Shown: in pieces, positions 58,117-64,000 of the stretch
Position numbering within the stretch: position 1 is the first letter of the stretch
Layout of the letters: every line of letters starts with the position of its first letter
Source: Pseudoxanthomonas dokdonensis
Lineage (GTDB): Bacteria > Pseudomonadota > Gammaproteobacteria > Xanthomonadales > Xanthomonadaceae
Assembly: GCF_001431405.1 (NCBI RefSeq)
Contig: NZ_LDJL01000002.1
Span: 186,001 to 250,000, forward strand
Length of the DNA stretch: 64,000 bases
Direction of reading: 5' to 3'
Notes under the pieces: model-generated
What the model saw: the letters and a program-made list of their open reading frames with translations, nothing else
Told to the model about the DNA's origin: nothing
Databases searched by the model: none
Made by a program: the position numbers and the translations under genes

Positions 58117-58497
58117 ATGAGTATCGTCAAGTTGCGCAACATCGGCCCCAAGTCGGCCGCCTGGTTGCGCCAGGTCGGCCTGCACTCGCCCGAGGAATTG
58201 CGCCAGATTGGCTCGGTCGAAGCCTTCATGCGGGTCAAGCGCGCCGGCTTCCGGCCCAGCTTGAACCTGCTGTATTCGCTGGAAGGCGCGCTGCTGGATT
58301 GCCACTGGCAACAACTGCCCGAAGCACGCCGCGCCGAACTGTTGCAGGCCTATGAAGCGGCCACCGACGCGCTGCCGCCGCCGCGCGGCAAGCCGGCCAT
58401 CGGCGAAGTCACCACCACCCATCACATGACCGGCGATGACGGCCAAGCGGTCGATGACGATCGGATGGATCGGCTGTTCGATCGCCGCGACGACTGA
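58117..58497 (+). CDS. TfoX/Sxy C-terminal-domain protein
   Basis: 126 residues. LRNIGPKSAAWLRQVGLHSP and ELRQIGSVEAFMRVKRAGFR form the helix-hairpin-helix TfoX C-terminal domain; the N-terminal TfoX domain of full-length Sxy regulators is missing. The tail is acidic (DDGQAVDDDRMDRLFDRRDD). Sits 10 bp after msrC. Stand-alone domains of this kind are common and their role is not settled. Confidence 0.88.
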   Translation: MSIVKLRNIGPKSAAWLRQVGLHSPEELRQIGSVEAFMRVKRAGFRPSLNLLYSLEGALLDCHWQQLPEARRAELLQAYEAATDALPPPRGKPAIGEVTTTHHMTGDDGQAVDDDRMDRLFDRRDD

Positions 58498-58544
58498 ACC
58501 GCGCCAGCCAGCGCCGGCATTGCCGTATACTGCGCGCGCTTCAA

Positions 58545-58745
58545 GGTGACCTGCCCGCGCAACCGAGCCCGGCCAGGTTGAAACGGGAAGCCGGTGAATT
58601 TCCGCCTGACGGAACCATTCCGGCGCTGCCCCCGCAACGGTAAGCGAGTCAAATCCTGGCATCGGCCACTGTGCAACCGCATGGGAAGGCGCCAGGGCAA
58701 TGTGCGGCCGCACATGCTCGCCAGCCCGGAGACCGGCCTTGGACA
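58545..58745 (+). ncRNA. Cobalamin (AdoCbl/B12) riboswitch
   Basis: Contains the conserved elements in order: GGGAAGCCGGTG (58585-58596), GCTGCCCCCGCAACGGTAAGCG (from about 58625), CCACTG, a second GGGAAGGCGCCAGGGCA arm, and the B12 box GCCAGCCCGGAGACCGGCC (near 58720-58738). It stands directly upstream of the BtuB-type receptor, the usual target. The outer limits are approximate. Confidence 0.95.
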
Positions 58746-58836
58746 GGATCCCTGGATCCACCACTGGTTGCGATGCGGAGGGCATTGCGGCGTGCCGCGC
58801 CGCGTGCGTAGTCCGCTGTCTCCCGCCCTCTCCATG

Positions 58837-58881
58837 CAACTCCACCCGAACCACAGGCGCGCGGGGCGCGCGATGGAGTTG
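58837..58881 (+). promoter_or_regulatory. RBS-sequestering expression platform of btuB
   Basis: CAACTCCA (58837-58844) is exactly complementary to TGGAGTTG (58874-58881), which contains the GGAG Shine-Dalgarno of btuB 9 bases before its ATG. Nested inside is GCGCGC-GGG-GCGCGC (58857-58871). Pairing would hide the ribosome site, consistent with translational repression when B12 is bound. Confidence 0.65.
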
Positions 58882-58887
58882 ATTGTC

Positions 58888-60762
58888 ATGTCTTACCGTT
58901 TTTCCACCCCTTCGCTGCTGGCACTGGCCATCGCCAGCGGCCTGGCCGGCAACGCACGCGCCGACAGCGGCCAGCCCACCGATCTGGACAACGTGCTGGT
59001 CACCGGCACCCGCACCGAAGTATCGGTAGCCGACAGCCTGGTGCCGGCGCAGGTCATTGATCGCGCCGACATCGAGCGCAGCCAGGCCGGTTCGCTGGCC
59101 GAGTTGCTCAAGGGCCGCGCCGGCATCGGCATCGCCAACCAGGGCGGCCGCGGCAAGATCACCACCGTCAACATCCGCGGCACCGAGTCCGACCAGGTGT
59201 TGGTGCTGGTCGATGGCATCCGCATCGGCTCGGCCAGCGCCGGACTGGTCGCCTTCCAGGACCTGCCGGTCGAACAGATCGAACGTATCGAAATCGTCCG
59301 CGGCCCGCGCTCCAGCCTGTACGGCTCCGAGGCCATCGGCGGCGTCATCCAGATCTTCACCCGTCGCGGTGGCAAGGGACTGTCACGTCATTTGAATATC
59401 GGTGCCGGCAGCGACAACCTGCGCGAAGTCGCCGGTGGCTTCGGCTACGGCGGCGAGCACGCCTGGTTGAACCTGGATGCGGCCTATAGCCAAACCGATG
59501 GCTTCAATGCCTGCCGCGGTTCGGCCGCGTTGTTCCAGGGCTGCTATACCGACGAGCCGGACGATGATGGCTACCGCAACCTGTCGGTCAACCTGCGCAC
59601 CGGCTATCGCTTCAATGATGCCTGGCAGGTCGAAGCCAACCTGCTCAACGCCGATGGCCGCAACGAATACGACAGCAGCTACAGCAACGTCACCGACACC
59701 GAGCAGCAGGTCTACGGCGGCAAGTTGTCGTTCACGCCCAGCGATGCGCTACGGGTGGTGCTGAGCGCCGGCCAGAACAAGGACGATGCCACCGACCACT
59801 ACGAGGAAGAGTTCCGCAGCCATTTCCAGACCCGTCGCGATCAGGCATCGCTGCAGGCCGACATGGCGCTGGGCGAGCATCACCTGCTGACCGCCGGACT
59901 GGACTGGCAGGACGAAGTGCTGGAAAGCGATACCGAGTTCGACGTCACCAGCCGCGACAACAAGGCCGCCTACGTCGAGTACCAGGGCCAGTTCGGCGCC
60001 CACGACCTGCAGGCCAGCATCCGCCAGGACGACAACGAGCAGTTTGGCGATCACAGCACCGGCAGCCTCGGCTATGGCCTGGCCTTCGGCAGCGGCTTCA
60101 AGTTGACCGCCAGCGTGGCCACTGGTTTCAAGGCGCCCACGTTCAACGATCTGTACTACCCGTTCTTCGGCAAGCCCGACCTGCAACCGGAATCATCCAA
60201 GTCGGCCAACCTGGGCCTGGCCCAGTACGCGGACGACTGGAACTGGACGCTCAACGTCTACGAGACGCGCATCGATGATCTGATCTCCTACGACTCCAGC
60301 ATCTTCCTGCCCAACAACATCGACAAGGCACGCATCCGCGGCGCCGAGTTCACCGTTGACTTCAACTGGGCCGGCTTTGATGTCAGCACCCAGCTCAGCC
60401 ACACCGATCCGCGCAACGACAGCCGCCGCACGCCGGCCGGCGATGACAATCCCAACTACGATCACCTGCTGGCGCGGCGCGCGCAGAACACCGCGCGCAT
60501 CGATGTCGATCGCCAGTTCGGCGATTTCCGCCTTGGCCTGACCGGCAACGGCGCCAGCCACCGTTACGATGACGCCGCCAACGCGGTGCGCCTGGCCGGT
60601 TACGGCACCCTGGATCTGCGGGTGGAGTACGCCATCAATCGGCAATGGACGCTGCAGGCGCGCGCCGCCAACGTGTTTGATCGCGACTACGAAACCGTCG
60701 CCTGGTACAACCAGGCCGGCCGCCAGTACGGCATCAACCTGCGCTACCAGGCACGCGACTGA
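58888..60762 (+). CDS. btuB: TonB-dependent vitamin B12 receptor BtuB
   Basis: 624 residues from MSYRFSTPSLLALAIASGLAGNARA (signal peptide to residue 25). A TonB-box-like DNVLVTG at 34-40 is followed by the plug domain (LLKGRAGIGIANQGGRGKIT, VLVLVDGIRIGSA, EIVRGPRSSLYGSEAIGGVI) and a 22-strand barrel ending QYGINLRYQARD. The B12 riboswitch upstream supports cobalamin uptake rather than iron. ATG at 58888 chosen because GGAG precedes it; another ATG is 15 bases upstream. Confidence 0.94.
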   Translation: MSYRFSTPSLLALAIASGLAGNARADSGQPTDLDNVLVTGTRTEVSVADSLVPAQVIDRADIERSQAGSLAELLKGRAGIGIANQGGRGKITTVNIRGTESDQVLVLVDGIRIGSASAGLVAFQDLPVEQIERIEIVRGPRSSLYGSEAIGGVIQIFTRRGGKGLSRHLNIGAGSDNLREVAGGFGYGGEHAWLNLDAAYSQTDGFNACRGSAALFQGCYTDEPDDDGYRNLSVNLRTGYRFNDAWQVEANLLNADGRNEYDSSYSNVTDTEQQVYGGKLSFTPSDALRVVLSAGQNKDDATDHYEEEFRSHFQTRRDQASLQADMALGEHHLLTAGLDWQDEVLESDTEFDVTSRDNKAAYVEYQGQFGAHDLQASIRQDDNEQFGDHSTGSLGYGLAFGSGFKLTASVATGFKAPTFNDLYYPFFGKPDLQPESSKSANLGLAQYADDWNWTLNVYETRIDDLISYDSSIFLPNNIDKARIRGAEFTVDFNWAGFDVSTQLSHTDPRNDSRRTPAGDDNPNYDHLLARRAQNTARIDVDRQFGDFRLGLTGNGASHRYDDAANAVRLAGYGTLDLRVEYAINRQWTLQARAANVFDRDYETVAWYNQAGRQYGINLRYQARD

Positions 60763-60769
60763 GGCATGC

Positions 60770-60790
60770 GTGGCGCGGAGCTTGCTCGGC
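60770..60790 (+). repeat. Degenerate GTAG-type REP hairpin, copy 1
   Basis: GTGGCGCGGAGCTTGCTCGGC, a worn copy of the hairpin repeated at 60829 and 60864, on the opposite strand to them. Confidence 0.5.
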
Positions 60791-60828
60791 TGCCAGGCAG
60801 CGACAATGCAGCACACGATGCCCGGAGA

Positions 60829-60852
60829 GTAGCGGAGCGAGCTCCGCTCTAC
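60829..60852 (-). repeat. GTAG-type REP hairpin, copy 2
   Basis: Begins GTAGAGCGGAGCTCGC on the minus strand and forms a GCGGA/TCCGC stem. The terminal GTAG and the stem-loop are typical of REP elements of Stenotrophomonas and relatives that are moved by RAYT transposases. Confidence 0.75.
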
Positions 60853-60863
60853 CGAAGAAGGAA

Positions 60864-60885
60864 AGCGGAGCGAGCTCCGCGCTAC
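60864..60885 (-). repeat. GTAG-type REP hairpin, copy 3, over the dinB stop codon
   Basis: Begins GTAGCGCGGAGCTCGC on the minus strand. The TAG of its GTAG head is the dinB stop codon (complement of 60882-60884). It lies 12 bp from copy 2 in the same orientation. Confidence 0.75.
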
Positions 60886-61949
60886 GGGATGGTGAACAGG
60901 CCCGGCTGGATGCCGGTTTCCTCCGGCTCGCTGAAGCCTGACAGGCCGACGCCAACCAATCGATAGCGGGTGCCTGCCGGCAGGTCGACCCGCTCGCGCA
61001 GGGCCAGCGCTATTGCAGTCAGTGTCTCCAGGCTGTCCGGGGGCCGATCCGGGGTCAGGCTGCGGGTGAGGATGCGAAAGCGCGAGGTCTTCAGCTTCAA
61101 CACCACGGTGCGGCCGATGCGCTCGGTCTTGCGCGTTGCCAGCCAGGTTTTTTCCGCCAGCCGCCGAATCGCCGGTTCCAGATCCGCCAATGGCAGATCC
61201 TCGGCGAAGGTGTCTTCGGAGGAAATCGACTGGACCGGCTGGTCCGGCTGCACCTGGCGCAGGTCGATGCCCTGCGCGCGCAGATGCAGGCGATGGCCGA
61301 AACTGCCGAACTGGCGCGCCAGTTCCAACTCGCCGATGCCGCGCAGGTCGCCCACGGTTTGCACGCCCATCGCCGCCAGCTTGCCCTGCATGACCTTGCC
61401 GACGCCGGGAATCTTGGCAACCGGCAGCGGGGTTAGGAAATCGTGCACCTGGTGCGGCCGGACCACGAAGATGCCATTGGGCTTGCGCCAGTCCGAGGCA
61501 ATCTTGGCGATGAATTTGTTCGGCGCCACGCCGGCCGAGGCGGTCAGTGCGGTGGCCTCGAAAATCTGCGCGCGTATGGCCTGGGCAATGGCCGTGGCAC
61601 TGGGCAAGGCGGTCTTGGCCTCGGTGACGTCCAGATAGGCCTCGTCCAGCGACAGCGGTTCGACCAGATCGGTATGCGCCAGGAAGATTTCGCGGACCTG
61701 CCGCGACACGGCCTTGTAGCGGGCAAAATCCGGCGGCACGAAGATCGCCTGCGGACACAGCCGCTCGGCAGTCACCGCCGGCATCGCCGAGCGCACCCCG
61801 AACACCCGCGCCTCGTAGGAGGCCGCGCAGACCACCGATCTGGCCCCGCGCCAGGCCACGACCACCGGCTTGCCGCGCAGTTCGGGGGCGTCGCGTTGCT
61901 CGACCGACGCGTAGAAGGCGTCCATGTCGACGTGGATGATCTTGCGCAT
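60882..61949 (-). CDS. dinB: DNA polymerase IV
   Basis: Y-family translesion polymerase. 355 residues from MRKIIHVDMDAFYASVEQRD (ATG complementing 61947-61949), with catalytic D8, D102 and E103 (LSLDEAYLDV) and the steric-gate aromatic Y13. The little-finger domain follows, ending GFSEPEETGIQPGLFTIP. Length matches E. coli (351). No LexA box was recognised upstream. Its stop codon is inside a REP element. Confidence 0.96.
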   Translation of the reverse strand: MRKIIHVDMDAFYASVEQRDAPELRGKPVVVAWRGARSVVCAASYEARVFGVRSAMPAVTAERLCPQAIFVPPDFARYKAVSRQVREIFLAHTDLVEPLSLDEAYLDVTEAKTALPSATAIAQAIRAQIFEATALTASAGVAPNKFIAKIASDWRKPNGIFVVRPHQVHDFLTPLPVAKIPGVGKVMQGKLAAMGVQTVGDLRGIGELELARQFGSFGHRLHLRAQGIDLRQVQPDQPVQSISSEDTFAEDLPLADLEPAIRRLAEKTWLATRKTERIGRTVVLKLKTSRFRILTRSLTPDRPPDSLETLTAIALALRERVDLPAGTRYRLVGVGLSGFSEPEETGIQPGLFTIP

Positions 61950-62026
61950 GGCGATCAGTCTGCCACCGCCGCGTCGCAAACGCCGAGCCGCATCCAGCCC
62001 ATGCGTCGCCGCTGCAGCAGCGGCGC

Positions 62027-62057
62027 AAAAAACGACGCCCGGCACAAGGTCCGGGCG
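62027..62057 (-). terminator. Rho-independent terminator of the Cds1-like gene
   Basis: On the minus strand CGCCCGG/CCGGGCG (62036-62042 with 62051-62057, 8-base loop) is followed by TCG and six T residues (complement of 62027-62032). It lies between the PLP-enzyme gene and dinB. Confidence 0.8.
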
Positions 62058-62155
62058 CGGTCGACAACAAGGGAGGAGAGAGGGACCTCGTTGCGGTGTC
62101 CAGTATCCGCGGCGGTTATTACAGCCATGTGAAAGCGGTCATCCCAATGCCGCAA

Positions 62156-63268
62156 TCAGTCGAATCCGTTGCCGGCCACCGCCAGCCCGGACAGTACCTC
62201 CTGGCCCTCGACCGCCTGCTCGATGAGCTGGTCGGCGGCGGCGATGTCGATGCCGCAGCGTTGGTACCAGTCATCCGAGTAATAGCTGTGCGCATAGCGA
62301 TCACCGCCATCGCAGAGGATGGTGGCGATGGAACCGGCGTGGCCCAGCGCGCGCATGCTCTGCGCGGCCCGCAACACGCCGACGAAGTTGGTCCCGGTCG
62401 AGCCACCGACACGCCGCCCCAGCCGCTTGCTGACATAGCGCATCGCCGCCAGGCTCAGCGCATCGGGCACCTTGAGCATGGTGTCGACGCAGCCGGGAAT
62501 GAAACTGGCCTCGACCCGCGGCCGGCCGATGCCCTCGATGCGCGACCCCTGGGCCAGAGTCATCGTGCGATCGGCCTGGCCCTGCTTGCTGCCGCGATAG
62601 AAATCGAAGAACACCGAGATCTCCGGATCCACGCACAGCACGCGGCTGTTGCAGCAGCGGTAGAGCACGTAGCGGCCCAGGGTCGCACTGGTGCCGCCGG
62701 TGCCCGGGCTGCAGACAATCCAGGTCGGTATCGGATGCTGCTCCAGCGCCATCTGCTTGAACAGCGACTCGGCGATGTTGTTGTTGGCGCGCCAGTCGGT
62801 GGCGCGCTCGGCGTAGGTGAACTGATCCATGAAGTGCCCGCCCAGCTCCAGCGCCAGTCGCTCGGACTCGGCATTGAGCTGGCTCGGGCAATCGACCAGA
62901 TGGCAGCGCCCGCCCTGGAATTCAATCGCGGCAATCTTCTCCGGCGAGGTACCACGCGGAATCACCGCCACGAACGGCAACCCCAGCAAGCGCGCGAAGT
63001 AGGCTTCGGAGACCGCCGTCGAGCCGCTGGAGGCCTCGATCACCGGCGCGCCCTCGCGCAGCCAGCCACTGGTCAGCGCGTACAGGAACAGCGAGCGCGC
63101 CAGCCGGTGCTTGAGGCTGCCGGTCGGATGGCTGGACTCGTCCTTGAAGTAGATGGCGATGTCCGGATAACCGGGCAGCGCCATCGGAATCAAGTGGGTG
63201 TCGGCGCAGCGGTTGAAATCCGCTTCAATCTTCTGGATGGCGCCTACCACCCATTCGCGTTGCAACAT
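62156..63268 (-). CDS. PLP-dependent cysteine synthase-family enzyme (Cds1-like)
   Basis: 370 residues, fold-type II PLP enzyme. The Schiff-base lysine is probably K53 ([14 protein letters not shown]), with [10 protein letters not shown] for the cofactor phosphate and [13 protein letters not shown]. The sequence pattern is that of the Cds1 group (mycobacterial L-cysteine desulfhydrase, releasing H2S, pyruvate and ammonia) rather than CysK/Cys[21 protein letters not shown] and the long C-terminal part up to 370 residues. Reaction inferred from family only. Confidence 0.87.
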   Translation of the reverse strand: MLQREWVVGAIQKIEADFNRCADTHLIPMALPGYPDIAIYFKDESSHPTGSLKHRLARSLFLYALTSGWLREGAPVIEASSGSTAVSEAYFARLLGLPFVAVIPRGTSPEKIAAIEFQGGRCHLVDCPSQLNAESERLALELGGHFMDQFTYAERATDWRANNNIAESLFKQMALEQHPIPTWIVCSPGTGGTSATLGRYVLYRCCNSRVLCVDPEISVFFDFYRGSKQGQADRTMTLAQGSRIEGIGRPRVEASFIPGCVDTMLKVPDALSLAAMRYVSKRLGRRVGGSTGTNFVGVLRAAQSMRALGHAGSIATILCDGGDRYAHSYYSDDWYQRCGIDIAAADQLIEQAVEGQEVLSGLAVAGNGFD

Positions 63269-63480
63269 GTGTACTCCAGGAAAACCGGGGCGTTCCGGCC
63301 CCCCGGGCAGGGGTCGAAACCGGTGGCTAGTTTAACGACTTATGCGTCACGACCTTGAACGACCCGCCGGCCATCCATGGCCCCGACCATCGGGAAATCT
63401 TTACATCCCGCATGCGGTCTTGGGGCAAGATTCAAGGGCGTTCATGGTTGCCGGGCATGTTCCGGCCACGGGAGGGGTTC

Positions 63481-63852
63481 GTGGAAGAGCTGTTCATCGC
63501 GATCAGTGAGTACGTTGCGTTGACCCTGGAGATCCTTTCGGTGCTCACCATCTTCGTCGGTGCCATCGATGCGGTCATCCGGTTGTCGCCCGCGCTGCGC
63601 GTGCGTCGCGGCAGCCATGGCGCGCGGCGGGCTGCCTGGCTCAGCTTGGCGAGGTGGTTGTTGCTGGGGCTGGAATTCATGCTGGCCGCTGACATCGTCC
63701 GCACCGTCATCTCCCCGGACTGGAACGACATCGGCCAGCTCGCCGCCATCGCGATCATCCGCACCTTCCTCAATTACTTCCTCGAGCGCGATCTCGATAC
63801 CGCGGAGAAGATGAGCGGCGAGGAGCAAGTCCCGGAACGCGACCTCACCTGA
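63481..63852 (+). CDS. DUF1622 membrane protein
   Basis: 123 residues from a GTG at 63481 with GGGAGGGG just upstream; an ATG at 63457 is the alternative. Three membrane helices, FIAISEYVALTLEILSVLTI, RWLLLGLEFMLAADIVRTVI and IAIIRTFLNYFLERDLDTAE, match DUF1622. The LGLEFMLAADIVRT segment is its most conserved part. Function unknown. Confidence 0.85.
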   Translation: MEELFIAISEYVALTLEILSVLTIFVGAIDAVIRLSPALRVRRGSHGARRAAWLSLARWLLLGLEFMLAADIVRTVISPDWNDIGQLAAIAIIRTFLNYFLERDLDTAEKMSGEEQVPERDLT

Positions 63853-63905
63853 CATGCGCGCCTGCGGGCAAGCCGGACCGATCTTGGACAACGGAGGATG
63901 CCGCC

Positions 63906-64000
63906 ATGCCCAGCAGCGAAATCGCCTTGGTCCTGGCCAGTGCCACTGCAATGGCGGCGGTGGCCGAATTGCCGTATCGACTCGGTTACGACAATGTCTT
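63906..64000 (+). CDS. Start of a gene cut by the window edge
   Basis: ATG with GGAGGA 8 bases upstream, then MPSSEIALVLASATAMAAVAE and LPYRLGYDNV; 31 codons before the edge. The hydrophobic start may be a signal or membrane segment. Too short to identify. 53 bp after the DUF1622 gene on the same strand. Confidence 0.55.
   Translation, partial: MPSSEIALVLASATAMAAVAELPYRLGYDNV

Noticed and set aside
61950..62155. LexA box upstream of dinB
   Set aside because: No CTG-N10-CAG or Xanthomonas-type LexA palindrome could be seen.

Overview
The window is GC-rich, densely packed chromosomal DNA from a gammaproteobacterium, most likely a member of the Xanthomonadales (Xanthomonas / Stenotrophomonas / Lysobacter relatives). 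The pointers are an FNR-controlled cytochrome bd locus, a prmA-DUF3426-fis-purH-purD neighbourhood, FimX-like degenerate c-di-GMP proteins, phasins and GTAG-type REP hairpins. Nearly all of it is core genome. The only stretch that looks accessory is about 36.2-37.7 kb, just downstream of a tRNA-Met gene.

Layout. 0-5 kb: groEL (cut by the window edge) and groES on the minus strand behind a sigma32-like promoter, then cutA, a dsbD with a doubled N-terminal domain and a TlpA-type thioredoxin. 5-15 kb: a PH-domain membrane protein, aroQ, accB-accC, an unknown two-gene unit, prmA, a DUF3426 zinc-ribbon protein, fis, purH and a solitary DNA methyltransferase. 15-24 kb: a secreted DUF11-like protein, an AGCS amino-acid symporter, a periplasmic ankyrin protein, purD and an MFS-acyltransferase fusion. 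24-30 kb: a CD225/DUF2752 pair, then a minus-strand run (DUF6776 paralogue, bactofilin, second DUF6776 paralogue, erpA, nudC, ampE) divergent from a DUF4126 protein. 30-36 kb: a FimX-like REC-GGDEF-EAL protein with degenerate catalytic sites, three bases before a hybrid histidine kinase; then bfr, bfd, a Fur-box-like site and rppH.

36-38 kb: elongator tRNA-Met, a HigB/HigA-type toxin-antitoxin pair with a palindromic operator candidate, and about 600 bp without a convincing gene. 38-46.5 kb: a small helical protein, a PAS-HWE kinase with its single-domain response regulator, the long helicase Lhr, an EF-hand protein, Ku, and a PNPOx-like stress protein. 46.5-54 kb: a complete cytochrome bd module: cydA-cydB-cydX on one strand, the cydDC exporter on the other, a perfect FNR box in the divergent gap, and an Fe-S FNR regulator gene next door. 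54-64 kb: rhlE, queD, a phasin with a repeat-bearing promoter, bioD, msrC, a TfoX C-terminal-domain protein, a cobalamin riboswitch with btuB, GTAG-type repeats, dinB, a Cds1-like PLP enzyme, a DUF1622 protein and a truncated gene at the edge.

The clearest self-contained circuits are the FNR-cyd locus, the B12 riboswitch-btuB unit whose Shine-Dalgarno can be paired out, and the higBA pair. The least explained are the bactofilin locus bracketed by two DUF6776 paralogues and the FimX-like/hybrid-kinase pair. I see no CRISPR array, no intact insertion sequence, no rRNA and no prophage.
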